39,110 nucleotides of DNA from an uncultured Christensenellaceae bacterium (lineage in GTDB: Bacteria; Bacillota; Clostridia; Christensenellales; Borkfalkiaceae), in NCBI GenBank assembly GCA_910588645.1, contig CAJUOY010000016.1, forward strand, positions 1 to 39,110, read 5' to 3'. The notes below the pieces were generated by a model that worked only from the letters and a program-made list of their open reading frames with translations, did no database searches and was not told where the DNA came from. A program made the position numbers and the translations under genes. Shown here piece by piece: positions 31,950-39,110 of the stretch; within the stretch, counting starts at the first letter, position 1; every line of letters starts with the position of its first letter.

Positions 31950-32417
31950 TCAGATGTTTACCGTCTTGCTTACGGCCTTTCCGTCGTTGAGAATGAGATA
32001 GCAATAGCTCTTTTGCGAGTACCTCGAAAGAGTTCCGGGATTTATCAGCGTCACGCCGTCCGTCTGCTCTTCGCGCGCGCAATGCGTGTGTCCGTAAAGC
32101 GCGACGGAACAGTTGAGCTCTTTGGCCCGTGCCGCCAATTTCGACAGCGTGGACTTTACGGAATACAGGTGTCCGTGAGTTGCGAATATGCGCACGTTTT
32201 CAATTTCCAGTACCCTTTCGTTTTCGCCGAGTTTTACGGGATCGCAGTTGCCGTTTATTAAAATAGTTTTATCCGGATATTGCGCTCTTATGCGCGAGCC
32301 GTCGGCGGAAGTGTCTCCGAGGTGAATGATATAGTCACTCTCCGAAAAAAGCCCGTTTAAGTCGTTAAGTCCGTTAATATTTCCGTGAGAGTCGGAAATC
32401 ACCACAGCAGTTTTCAT
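31950..32417 (-). CDS. YfcE/MJ0936-type metallophosphoesterase
   Basis: 155 residues. The ATG at 32417 overlaps the rdgB stop as ATGA; a longer open frame upstream is only a shadow of rdgB. The calcineurin-like metal motifs are complete: SDSHGN near residue 8-13, HLGD, GNCD, THGH and GHTH. These small two-metal enzymes hydrolyse phosphodiesters; the natural substrate is generally unknown. Coupling to rdgB is common in Firmicutes. Confidence 0.9.
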   Translation of the reverse strand: MKTAVVISDSHGNINGLNDLNGLFSESDYIIHLGDTSADGSRIRAQYPDKTILINGNCDPVKLGENERVLEIENVRIFATHGHLYSVKSTLSKLAARAKELNCSVALYGHTHCAREEQTDGVTLINPGTLSRYSQKSYCYLILNDGKAVSKTVNI

Positions 32418-32983
32418 AATTTCTTTCTTAGATCGCACAGCGCGCGATAGCGGTGCGAGACCGAATTTTTCTCTTCGTCCGTTGCTAAGCCGAAGCTCTT
32501 TTTGAGGTCGGAGGAATAGAATACGCAATCGTAACCGAAGCCGTTGGTTCCTATCTCTTCCCAAAGAATTTTACCGTACGTTCTGCCTTCGCCGAAGTAC
32601 GTCTTCCCGTTGGGGAAGCACAGGCAGACCGCGCTTTCGAAATAAGCCTTTCTGTCGAAGGCGTGATCCATACGCTTCAATAACAGCTTGCGGTTTTCCG
32701 CGTCGCCCTCGCCTGAAAAGCGCGCACTGTAAATCCCCGGCGCGCCTTGGAGCCAGTCCACGCATAGTCCGGAGTCGTCCGATAGCGCCGGCAAATTGAG
32801 GGCCCTGGCAACTGTTTCCGCCTTTATCTTGGCGTTTTCCTTAAAGGTTTTGCCCGTTTCTTCTATTTCTTCGGTAAAGCCGAGATCACGCATCGAAACA
32901 ATTTCGACGTCTGTAAATATAGCTTTGATTTCGGCAATTTTGCCTTCGTTTCCGCTGGCCACAACAATTTTTTCAAGTTTCAT
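32414..32983 (-). CDS. rdgB: XTP/dITP pyrophosphatase (RdgB/HAM1)
   Basis: 189 residues. Family motifs SGNEGKIAEIKAIF at the N-terminus, LSDDSGLCVDWLQGAPGIYSARFSGE in the middle and the C-terminal SHRYRAL. It removes non-canonical purine nucleotides (dITP, XTP) from the pool to prevent mutagenic incorporation. AGGGGG lies 11 bases before the ATG, after a clear promoter. First gene of a three-gene operon. Confidence 0.94.
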   Translation of the reverse strand: MKLEKIVVASGNEGKIAEIKAIFTDVEIVSMRDLGFTEEIEETGKTFKENAKIKAETVARALNLPALSDDSGLCVDWLQGAPGIYSARFSGEGDAENRKLLLKRMDHAFDRKAYFESAVCLCFPNGKTYFGEGRTYGKILWEEIGTNGFGYDCVFYSSDLKKSFGLATDEEKNSVSHRYRALCDLRKKL

Positions 32984-33012
32984 ATGCGTTCTAACCCCCT
33001 TTTATATATTTT

Positions 33013-33041
33013 ATTATAATATATAAATAATTAAATGTAAA
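33013..33041 (-). promoter_or_regulatory. Promoter of the rdgB operon
   Basis: On the minus strand TTTACA (33036-33041), 17-base spacer, TATAAT (33013-33018). Confidence 0.7.
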
Positions 33042-33044
33042 GGA

Positions 33045-33539
33045 TTAATCCCAACTTAATCTGTGCAACTCGCCCTTGGTGTTGAAGCCCTTGAAACCGA
33101 GCTGCCGCAGCCCCTCGTACACCGCTACGGCGACGGAGTTGGAAAGATTTAAACTTCTTGTGTCGCCGAGCATAGGTATGCGCACGCAGGCGTCTTTGTT
33201 CTTTAAAAGAAGTTCCTCGGGCAATCCGCGCGTCTCCTTGCCGAATACGAGGAAATCGCCCTCATCAAAGCTTATTTCCGAATAGTTCTTTCTCGACTTT
33301 GTCGTAAAGAAATAAAAATTCGATAAGGGGTTGGCCGATTTCAGTTCTTCGAAAGAATCGTAATAGAATATTTCCGCGTCCTTCCAGTAATCCAAACCCG
33401 CGCGTTTAAGATATTTGTCCGTTACTTCGAAGCCGAGCGGGCGTATGAGGTGCAGCTTGCAGCCTGTCGCGGCGCACGTTCTTACTATGTTGCCCGTGTT
33501 CTGCGGGATTTCGGGTTCTACCAATACGACGTTGAACAT
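33045..33539 (-). CDS. trmL: tRNA (cytidine/uridine-2'-O-)-methyltransferase TrmL
   Basis: 164 residues from the ATG at 33539, which has AGGGAG 7 bases upstream; the 45 open codons before it include the promoter. SPOUT fold with VEPEIPQNTGNIVRT, the knot motifs FGKETRGLP and RIPMLGDTRSLNLSNSVAVAVYE. It methylates the wobble base ribose of tRNA-Leu isoacceptors. Length and motifs are standard. Confidence 0.93.
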   Translation of the reverse strand: MFNVVLVEPEIPQNTGNIVRTCAATGCKLHLIRPLGFEVTDKYLKRAGLDYWKDAEIFYYDSFEELKSANPLSNFYFFTTKSRKNYSEISFDEGDFLVFGKETRGLPEELLLKNKDACVRIPMLGDTRSLNLSNSVAVAVYEGLRQLGFKGFNTKGELHRLSWD

Positions 33540-33570
33540 ATATATCTCCCTGTAATGAGTTTTCCAATAT

Positions 33571-33599
33571 ATCATAAAACAATGATAGTAAAAATGCAA
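33571..33599 (-). promoter_or_regulatory. Promoter of trmL
   Basis: On the minus strand TTGCAT (33594-33599), 17-base spacer, TATGAT (33571-33576). Confidence 0.55.
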
Positions 33600-33622
33600 T
33601 AATAACGGCGGTAAAATTTTAA

Positions 33623-33652
33623 TTGACAAGCTTGGATAAATGCTGTTAAAAT
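33623..33652 (+). promoter_or_regulatory. Promoter of the Na/Pi cotransporter gene
   Basis: TTGACA (33623-33628), 18-base spacer, TAAAAT (33647-33652), 49 bases before the ATG. Confidence 0.68.
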
Positions 33653-33701
33653 ATAAACGAGCGGGTTTCCGCAAATTTTACCAGAGGTCAAATATTACTG
33701 T

Positions 33702-35432
33702 ATGAGAGTATCTCTTCTTGCGCTTGGCGGGGCGGAAGCAATTACAATAGTCAACTGTATGCTGCTGCTTTTCGGCGGTGTGGCCGCGTTCATAATCGGT
33801 ATGAATATGATGGGCTCGAACCTCGAAACCGCCGCGGGAAAATCAATGCGCAGATTGATGAGCAAGGCGACTAAAAACCGATTTCTGGGCGTAGCGACAG
33901 GCGCCGCGGTTACGGTGATAGTAAACAGTTCTTCCGCGACTACGGTTATGATCGTGGGCTTCGTTAACGTCGGTCTTATGACGCTTGCGCAGGCCGTTCC
34001 CGTGGTTATGGGCGCAAACATCGGTACGACTGTGACTGCGTTCGTCACTGCCATTTCAACTACCGGGGCTGAGTTCCAGATAACTGCGCTGTTTGCGTTC
34101 GTCGCGTTCGTGGGCGTGCTTATGTCTATGATAGGCAAGAGAGATAAAATCAAGCATATAGGCGCGATTTTGCAGGGCCTCGGCCTTATATTTATCGGTA
34201 TGAACGTTATGTCCTCGTCTATGGGCGATATGCTTTCGGACGACGGTATCAAGAGTGCCGTAGAGGGCGTTTTCAAGGCCATAGGCGGAACGGGCGGCGT
34301 GCCCTCCTGGTGGCAGATAATAGTGCTTTTCCTGCTCGGCGCGTTGCTTACGGGGCTTATGCAGTCCTCGGCGGCAATAACCGCCATTGCAATATCGCTT
34401 GCAAGTTCCTCGCTTATTTCGCTTCCTATGGCGATGTTCATTATTATGGGCACCAACGTGGGAACGTGCGTGACCGCGCTTTTCTCGTCTATGGGAACAA
34501 GCGTCAACGCCCGCAGGACGGCGATAGTGCATCTGTTGTTCAACCTCATAGGCAGTATCGTATTCATTATTCCGCTGGCGTTTACCAGCAGTTATATCGC
34601 AAACTTTTTAAATTCGTTTATTCCCAGCGTTTCCTGGCAGATAGCCATATTCCATATGGTGTTCAACCTGCTCACTACGGGGCTTTTGATCGGGTTTATA
34701 AAATATCTCGTCAAGCTTGCCTGTCTTATCGTTCCCGATAAAAGCGGCGCGGCGGCCGCTTCCGACGAGCACGAGATGCTCGATAAGCGACTTTTGCGTA
34801 CTCCCGCGATTGCGGTAGGTCAGGTGCGCAAGGAGCTCACCTATATGGGCAAGCTGGCTTTCGAAAACTACAAGCGCGGACTCAATATGCTCCTGACGGG
34901 AGATATGGGCGAGGTCGACGAGTTTGCTAAGACGGAAAAGTACATAAACGATTACAACAGCTATATTTCGTCTTTCCTCGTAAAGCTGTCCCTTTTGGAA
35001 CTTGCGGAAGCGGATGAAAAGAAAGTTTCGTCCTTCTATCACGTCGCGTCCGATATAGAGAGGATAGGCGACTACGCAGAAAACATAGTGGAATACGCAG
35101 TAAGAATGCGCGAGGCAAAGGAAAGCTTTTCCGAACACGCCAAGGCGGAAATCAAGGAAATGGACGAACATATTTCCGAGCTTTATAAACAGGTTGCACA
35201 TTCGTTTGCCGATATAGATCTTAAAAACATCGATAACATAGAGCGAGAGGAATCGGCGACGGACGACGTCTGCAAGAAGATGCAGGAAGCGCATTTGCGC
35301 CGAGTGAACGAGAACAGATGCTCGGCCGAAGCGGGTGCGATTTATTTGCAGCTTGCCATAAATATGGAGAGGATAGGCGACCACCTTCACAATATAGCAA
35401 ATTCCGTAAAGACGTACCACTCCGTAATATAA
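33702..35432 (+). CDS. Na+/phosphate cotransporter with PhoU-like domain
   Basis: 576 residues. Two inverted NptA repeats carry the signature runs VNSSSATTVMIVGFVNVGLM and GLMQSSAAITAIAISLASS together with MGANIGTTVTA and MGTNVGTCVTA. A C-terminal helical PhoU-type domain starts at about 355 (ASDIERIGDYAENIVEYAV ... NMERIGDHLHNIANSV). Proteins of this build take up phosphate or related anions with sodium, and the PhoU part may sense phosphate. AGAGG lies 14 bases before the ATG, which is far, so the start could also be slightly downstream. Confidence 0.92.
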   Translation: MRVSLLALGGAEAITIVNCMLLLFGGVAAFIIGMNMMGSNLETAAGKSMRRLMSKATKNRFLGVATGAAVTVIVNSSSATTVMIVGFVNVGLMTLAQAVPVVMGANIGTTVTAFVTAISTTGAEFQITALFAFVAFVGVLMSMIGKRDKIKHIGAILQGLGLIFIGMNVMSSSMGDMLSDDGIKSAVEGVFKAIGGTGGVPSWWQIIVLFLLGALLTGLMQSSAAITAIAISLASSSLISLPMAMFIIMGTNVGTCVTALFSSMGTSVNARRTAIVHLLFNLIGSIVFIIPLAFTSSYIANFLNSFIPSVSWQIAIFHMVFNLLTTGLLIGFIKYLVKLACLIVPDKSGAAAASDEHEMLDKRLLRTPAIAVGQVRKELTYMGKLAFENYKRGLNMLLTGDMGEVDEFAKTEKYINDYNSYISSFLVKLSLLELAEADEKKVSSFYHVASDIERIGDYAENIVEYAVRMREAKESFSEHAKAEIKEMDEHISELYKQVAHSFADIDLKNIDNIEREESATDDVCKKMQEAHLRRVNENRCSAEAGAIYLQLAINMERIGDHLHNIANSVKTYHSVI

Positions 35433-35444
35433 AGTTTAAAATCA

Positions 35445-35475
35445 AAAGCCTGCGAACGTCACGTTCGCAGGCTTT
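35445..35475. terminator. Convergent terminator
   Basis: A perfect 14-bp stem (35445-35458 with 35462-35475), loop TCA, then ATTTATT; it lies between facing genes. Confidence 0.9.
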
Positions 35476-35477
35476 AT

Positions 35478-36935
35478 TTATTGTCGGTTGTTAAAGTCGT
35501 CGTCGGTAAAGGCCGCTTCCGCGCTTTGCTCGGGCATAGAAACTATAACTTCCAGTTTGTAATCTTCGGCGTTCGGCTTTATAACTTTTTTTCGTATGCC
35601 GAGGAACGCATAGTAAGCGCCCGTAAATATCCAGAACAATCCTACGTACACAAGATACAGTATTATCAGGTAGAGCAGATTGAACTCGCATTTCCATATC
35701 TTAAACGGTATTTCGTAAACGGGTATGGGTAGCGGATTTATCTGTGTAAACGCGTAGTTGGGCTTAAGCCATTCGCCTTCTGCCAACGTGTATCCGTCGT
35801 AGGAAAAATCCATTGAGGCGGATGATACTATTCCGCTTGCCACGGACGCGACCACTATTACAAGGCAGTAATAGACGAGCGGGACTATGCAGTCTTTCAA
35901 TCTGAATTTATAGTGTCCTAGCGCCGAAGGCAGTACGGAAAGCGCAAATAGCAATATGTGCGTCAGGCAGAAGTACAGTATCGAATAACTGCAAAAGATT
36001 CCGTAATTCGACATTTCATCCTTGCCGAAGTAGAAAAATACGGTAAGCGCGCCTGCGGCGTGTACGAAGAACGATATGGAATAGAGTATCCTTTTGCGCA
36101 ATATTACCGACAGGCTGGCAACGTAAACGCCTATGTTGCAGATGAACAGCGGTATGCATGCAAATACCGTATGGTAGACGTTATAACCGTCGCCCATTAC
36201 CATAGAATCCTTGCTGTGGTATTGGATTAAAAGGGTTATTGCCGCCGCGGAAAGAAAATCCCTTTGAGTGTTGCCGTTTTGATTTCTTAAAACGTAATAC
36301 GCGCCTATCGTGAACACCGCAAGCATAAACAGCGCTTCAAAGTGCCATACCGTAAAGTTTTTGAACCAAAGAAAATGATTGCTGTCAAAGTCGTTTATGT
36401 CGAAAAAGTTTTCGAAGATATTGAGCGGCATGACTGCGAGTATCGCGCAGGGGAGGTATGCAAAGCTTTTGGCTCTTACCTTGAACCCGTCGCGGGCAAA
36501 CAGCAGCAGGCAGCTTATAAGTTCCGTTCCCGCCGCCGTAAAAAACAGTACCTGGACGGCGAGTTTTGGTATGAATTCGTTTATCGAGGCGTATACTTTG
36601 TCGGCTGGCGACGCGCTTTCAGTCAACATAGTTATTTCAAAAAAGTTGCCATACGTGAAAAAACCGGCGATTATAAAAGCGGGCAGTACGTACTTTGCTA
36701 TGTCCGAACAGCTGCGCCTTTTATAATATGCGGCTAAGGGAAGTAAAAGATAGCCAGATTTTTTTATCCACTGGCTTATCACGAACAGCGCGTTAAAGCT
36801 GTCTTCCCCGTCTGTAAGAGATATTCTGTTGAATATGTAGTAGTCGGAAACGGTAAAGGTAAGCACGAAAGCGAGCGCAAGCGTCAACGCCGTAAACACC
36901 TTTAACGCAACGTCTACCGATTTTCTTGCGTTCAT
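35478..36935 (-). CDS. Large multi-pass membrane protein, YwaF-like C-terminal half
   Basis: 485 residues from the ATG at 36935; the 15 codons before it overlap the promoter. About twelve hydrophobic segments. The second half repeats the plan of the YwaF-type protein at 28221: LFICNIGVYVASLSVILRKR matches its QFCSCPLYLALPAGILRKG region, and INPLPIPVYEIPFKIWK before the last helices matches its VSPYEPFEVPIVKWIYE. Function unknown. The -10 box ends only 10 bases before the ATG and there is no Shine-Dalgarno sequence, so the mRNA should have a leader of about 4 bases. Confidence 0.72.
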   Translation of the reverse strand: MNARKSVDVALKVFTALTLALAFVLTFTVSDYYIFNRISLTDGEDSFNALFVISQWIKKSGYLLLPLAAYYKRRSCSDIAKYVLPAFIIAGFFTYGNFFEITMLTESASPADKVYASINEFIPKLAVQVLFFTAAGTELISCLLLFARDGFKVRAKSFAYLPCAILAVMPLNIFENFFDINDFDSNHFLWFKNFTVWHFEALFMLAVFTIGAYYVLRNQNGNTQRDFLSAAAITLLIQYHSKDSMVMGDGYNVYHTVFACIPLFICNIGVYVASLSVILRKRILYSISFFVHAAGALTVFFYFGKDEMSNYGIFCSYSILYFCLTHILLFALSVLPSALGHYKFRLKDCIVPLVYYCLVIVVASVASGIVSSASMDFSYDGYTLAEGEWLKPNYAFTQINPLPIPVYEIPFKIWKCEFNLLYLIILYLVYVGLFWIFTGAYYAFLGIRKKVIKPNAEDYKLEVIVSMPEQSAEAAFTDDDFNNRQ

Positions 36936-36945
36936 AGTTGTACGT

Positions 36946-36974
36946 ATTATATAATAACGGGCGGCTTTTGTCAA
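36946..36974 (-). promoter_or_regulatory. Promoter of the YwaF-like gene, leaderless layout
   Basis: On the minus strand a perfect pair: TTGACA (36969-36974), 17-base spacer, TATAAT (36946-36951), 10 bases before the ATG. Confidence 0.87.
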
Positions 36975-37016
36975 TGGCAAATTTTACAAGCCTAAGAAAA
37001 AACGGAGTAAAAACGA

Positions 37017-37045
37017 TTGTAAAAAAGAGTAAACGGTGGTATACT
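37017..37045 (+). promoter_or_regulatory. Promoter of the DUF1858 gene
   Basis: TTGTAA (37017-37022), 17-base spacer, TATACT (37040-37045). Confidence 0.62.
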
Positions 37046-37076
37046 TATTTTAATAAATTTAAACGGAGAATTAATT

Positions 37077-37277
37077 ATGGCAAAGATAACGAAAGACACT
37101 TTGATTATGGACTGTCTCAAATTGAATCCCGACAGCGCCGAAATATTACAGGCTGTAGGAATGCATTGTCTGGGTTGCGCTATGGCTCACGGTGAGACGA
37201 TCGAGCAGGCGGTCAGCGTTCACGGCAACGACCTCGAAGCGTTGCTTGCAAAACTCAACGAAGGATTGGAAGATTAG
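37077..37277 (+). CDS. DUF1858 domain protein
   Basis: 66 residues. ITKDTLIMDCLKLNPDSAEIL and GMHCLGCAMAHGETIEQAVSVHG are the complete DUF1858 domain with its HCxGC motif, found alone or fused to proteins of sulfur and iron-sulfur metabolism. CGGAG lies 9 bases before the ATG. The two cysteines could bind a metal or undergo redox change. Single gene with promoter and terminator. Confidence 0.9.
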   Translation: MAKITKDTLIMDCLKLNPDSAEILQAVGMHCLGCAMAHGETIEQAVSVHGNDLEALLAKLNEGLED

Positions 37278-37283
37278 TATTTG

Positions 37284-37318
37284 ACCTCCGCGCGGAATAA
37301 AACCGCGCGGAGGTTTTT
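37284..37318 (+). terminator. Rho-independent terminator after the DUF1858 gene
   Basis: ACCTCCGCGCGG (37284-37295) pairs with CCGCGCGGAGGT (37303-37314), loop of 7, then TTTT. Confidence 0.9.
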
Positions 37319-37362
37319 CCATATATTACCTTAACAGGAAAATTCTTTGCAATGCTTCGGGG

Positions 37363-37392
37363 TTGCGCTCCTTGTTGTCGGTTTGTTATAAT
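37363..37392 (+). promoter_or_regulatory. Promoter of the NlpC/P60 lipoprotein gene
   Basis: TTGCGC (37363-37368), 18-base spacer, TATAAT (37387-37392); AAGGAGG at 37404-37410 precedes the ATG. Confidence 0.65.
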
Positions 37393-37415
37393 CGAATTGT
37401 AACAAGGAGGTCATT

Positions 37416-38252
37416 ATGAAAAAATCAAAAACCATCGCCGCCGCTTTGACGGCCGTAGCGGCCGCCGTTACAATCAGCGGCTGTACTGTTCCCCCGGCGG
37501 ATATTCCGCCCGAGGACAACGAAGAAATAATTGCACCCGTACTTCCGGACTCGGGCGCTCAGGAAACTCCCGATATATCCGTTCCGGAAATACCCGAACC
37601 CGAACCGCCCAAACGCAAAACGGTCACTTATCTGAACGTGCTTGCGGACGGCGTAAATATCCGGTCGGGCGCAGGTACGGGATATTCGGTAAGGGGCTCG
37701 GCGGAAAAATCCACGATGTATGCGTTGGACGGATCCTCGGACGGTTGGTACAAGACGGGATACAAGAACAAATCGGCGTACATATCGTCCAAGTACTGTA
37801 AGGAGATTACGATGCTTGCAAGCGAGGACGAGCGCATCGAGGCCGTTATTGCGGAGGGCGCCAAGCTTCTCGGAACGGCGTATGTGTTCGGTGCCGTGCG
37901 CTACCACGACGGATCCGGCCGATTATTGAAGGATTTTACTACGGGGGCTTTTGACTGTTCATCGCTTATGCAGTACATATTCTACAAGGGCGCGGCAGTC
38001 AATCTGCATTTAACAACCCGTACGCAGATCTATCAGGGCAAGACTGTGACGAAGTCTCAACTTATAAGAGGCGATCTTATGTTCTTTACAAACGCGCAGC
38101 GTAAAGATAAAGTCGGCGTAGAGCGCGTCGGGCACGTGGCGCTGTATCTCGGTGACAACTGGATACTGCATACGGCTTCGGACTATGCAAAAATCGAACA
38201 GATATCTTCCACTCGTTGGGGATACTTCATTCAAGGTCAAAGAATATTCTAA
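37416..38252 (+). CDS. SH3b - NlpC/P60 cell-wall hydrolase lipoprotein
   Basis: 278 residues. Signal peptide with lipobox ISGC, lipidated Cys23. A Pro/Glu-rich linker covers about 24-66, an SH3b domain about 70-130 (LNVLADGVNIRSGAGTGYSV), and an NlpC/P60 domain about 138-278 with catalytic C181 (FDCSSL), H240 (GHVALY) and H252 (ILHTAS). It would cut peptide cross-links or stems in peptidoglycan outside the membrane, anchored by lipid. AAGGAGG sits 5 bases before the ATG. Confidence 0.93.
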   Translation: MKKSKTIAAALTAVAAAVTISGCTVPPADIPPEDNEEIIAPVLPDSGAQETPDISVPEIPEPEPPKRKTVTYLNVLADGVNIRSGAGTGYSVRGSAEKSTMYALDGSSDGWYKTGYKNKSAYISSKYCKEITMLASEDERIEAVIAEGAKLLGTAYVFGAVRYHDGSGRLLKDFTTGAFDCSSLMQYIFYKGAAVNLHLTTRTQIYQGKTVTKSQLIRGDLMFFTNAQRKDKVGVERVGHVALYLGDNWILHTASDYAKIEQISSTRWGYFIQGQRIF

Positions 38253-38257
38253 AAATA

Positions 38258-38282
38258 ACCCCGCAGGTCAAACCTGCGGGGT
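38258..38282. terminator. Terminator after the lipoprotein gene
   Basis: ACCCCGCAGGT (38258-38268) pairs with ACCTGCGGGGT (38272-38282), loop CAA, then TTCTTATT. Confidence 0.87.
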
Positions 38283-38316
38283 TTCTTATTATATTATATA
38301 TAATGTACGCGCGCGA

Positions 38317-38550
38317 CTAAACGTCTTTATCGGGCTTTCCCGTTATGAAGTCGCCCTGGGCGGGAGGAGGGTTGTTTTTCGTCTCTTCCCTCTCTTGCAT
38401 ATTTTTACATATGAACATCAACACCGCAAATATGCAGGCGGCCACAAGAGGTATAAGCCCCCATATTTGAAAATATATAAAAATAAAAATAGTGACGGCC
38501 GCGCAAGCCGCGGCAAGCAAACAAAAAACAATTCTTAAAATTTTAAACAT
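38317..38550 (-). CDS. Small two-helix membrane protein
   Basis: 77 residues. Two hydrophobic helices (about 5-27 and 30-48) and a hydrophilic tail with NNPPPAQGD. Family not recognised. There is no room for a ribosome binding site: a TATAAT (38557-38562 on the plus strand as ATTATA) with TTGATT 17 bases further (38580-38585) ends 6 bases before the ATG, so the predicted transcript starts at or next to the A of ATG. Confidence 0.62.
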   Translation of the reverse strand: MFKILRIVFCLLAAACAAVTIFIFIYFQIWGLIPLVAACIFAVLMFICKNMQEREETKNNPPPAQGDFITGKPDKDV

Positions 38551-38556
38551 ATTTAT

Positions 38557-38585
38557 ATTATATAACTTTAATATCTGAAAATCAA
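38557..38585 (-). promoter_or_regulatory. Promoter of the small membrane protein gene, leaderless layout
   Basis: On the minus strand TTGATT (38580-38585), 17-base spacer, TATAAT (38557-38562). The ATG begins 6 bases after the -10 box. Confidence 0.72.
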
Positions 38586-38693
38586 GCGTAACCGCCCCGC
38601 GGCGGAGATATAGCGAAAGTTTGTGAACAAATTTAACCTAAAATGATAAAATATTACTAACATAATTTTTTTAAATAAAGTTAAAAAACGGGA

Positions 38694-38722
38694 TTGACTT
38701 TCAAAAACCTATATGGTATCTT
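38694..38722 (+). promoter_or_regulatory. rRNA operon promoter P1
   Basis: TTGACT (38694-38699), 17-base spacer, TATCTT (38717-38722). The inverted repeat CCTATAT (38708-38714) and ATATAGG (38723-38729) brackets the -10 box. Confidence 0.6.
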
Positions 38723-38817
38723 ATATAGGCTGTCGTCAAAAGCTTGGCAAGCAAAAAAGTCGTCAAAAAACGACAAAAAAGTATTTAAATATTTTTAAAA
38801 AAACTTTTAAAAAATGC

Positions 38818-38847
38818 TTGACATAGTCATAATACATATGTTATTAT
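38818..38847 (+). promoter_or_regulatory. rRNA operon promoter P2
   Basis: TTGACA (38818-38823), 18-base spacer, TATTAT (38842-38847), about 200 bases before 16S. The stretch 38586-39049 has no gene; it holds the two promoters, the small inverted repeat GTCGT-caaaaa-ACGAC between them, and a leader of about 195 bases that should contain the processing signals. Confidence 0.68.
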
Positions 38848-39049
38848 AGACAAGCTCACTGATGAGCGCCCGACTGAAAGTCGGTTAACGAAGCTTAAAA
38901 ATTGAATAGAAGGAAACGAATTTAAAAAAAGTTTCTGTCAATTAACTTTGAAGTACAAATTAGTACCACAAAGCAAAGTCAGCATAGATAATGACTATAA
39001 ATAGTCGAGATAGAGCCACGGTTGCGTAAGCAATCGGTTTTATACAATT

Positions 39050-39110
39050 AAACTTAAGAGTTTGATTCTGGCTCAGGATGAACGCTGGCGGCGTGCTTAA
39101 CACATGCAAG
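39050..39110 (+). rRNA. 16S ribosomal RNA, 5' end only
   Basis: The conserved opening AGAGTTTGATTCTGGCTCAG (from 39057) followed by GATGAACGCTGGCGGCGTGC and TTAACACATGCAAG is the start of a bacterial 16S gene of Firmicutes type. The mature 5' end is set at 39050 by comparison with E. coli numbering. The gene runs off the window. Confidence 0.96.

Noticed and set aside
33702..34567. Long leftward frame of 290 codons opposite the Na/Pi transporter gene
   Set aside because: Antisense shadow of the transporter; no ribosome binding site and threonine/isoleucine-rich nonsense composition.

Overview
The window looks like a chromosomal segment of a Gram-positive, Clostridia-like bacterium. The evidence is strong AAGGAGG-type ribosome binding sites, sigma-A promoters with near-consensus TTGACA-17-TATAAT spacing, KtrAB, ComF, PgcA, an NlpC/P60 lipoprotein and the start of a Firmicutes-like 16S rRNA. 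I cannot place it more finely from sequence alone.

Left end (1-7513): an integrated element of about 7.5 kb sits in the 3' half of a tRNA-Gln gene. It is flanked by a 45-bp direct repeat (1-45 and 7469-7513) that begins in the anticodon loop. A rightward arm carries an XRE repressor, a 52-residue protein and a tyrosine integrase. A leftward arm carries a C5-methyltransferase-like protein, a zinc-cluster protein, an XRE-domain protein, two small unknowns, a Zot/pI-like ATPase, its overlapping partner and a small zinc-ribbon protein. The two arms diverge from a control region with three similar operators and a strong promoter, and the leftward leader contains an attenuator-like hairpin. A gene-free, palindrome-rich stretch (about 300-760) could be an origin. 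The Zot-like ATPase suggests filamentous-phage ancestry, but I see no coat, adsorption or Rep gene.

Housekeeping block (7.6-15.9 kb): comF, ktrA and a ktrB/trkH-type potassium channel run leftward. glmM and glmS (amino-sugar synthesis) run rightward, then a leftward tyrosine/lipid phosphatase, then radC and tRNA-Ser. The 3' side of tRNA-Ser (15.9-16.9 kb) is a decayed integration site with the C-terminal remnant of a large serine recombinase.

Accessory and membrane block (17-28.2 kb): a flavin split-barrel protein, a small membrane protein, an ECF sigma factor with a membrane-anchored partner (likely anti-sigma), a DUF2871 protein, a MATE exporter and a ZIP metal transporter. Next comes a large TIR immune-receptor-like gene (23820-28196) with helical, zinc-ribbon, TPR, TIR, second zinc-ribbon, coiled-coil and BspA-type LRR regions. 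It is split by one in-frame TAA that falls inside the TPR.

Right block (28.2-39.1 kb): a YwaF-type membrane protein, pgcA, an rdgB - yfcE - membrane protein operon, trmL, a Na/Pi cotransporter with a PhoU domain, a second YwaF-like membrane protein, a DUF1858 protein, an SH3-NlpC/P60 lipoprotein, a small membrane protein, and an rRNA promoter region leading into 16S rRNA at the edge.

The most interesting signals are the TIR-LRR gene with its in-frame stop, the Zot-type element with its operator/attenuator switch, and at least four leftward genes whose consensus promoters lie so close to the ATG that their mRNAs should be leaderless or nearly so.
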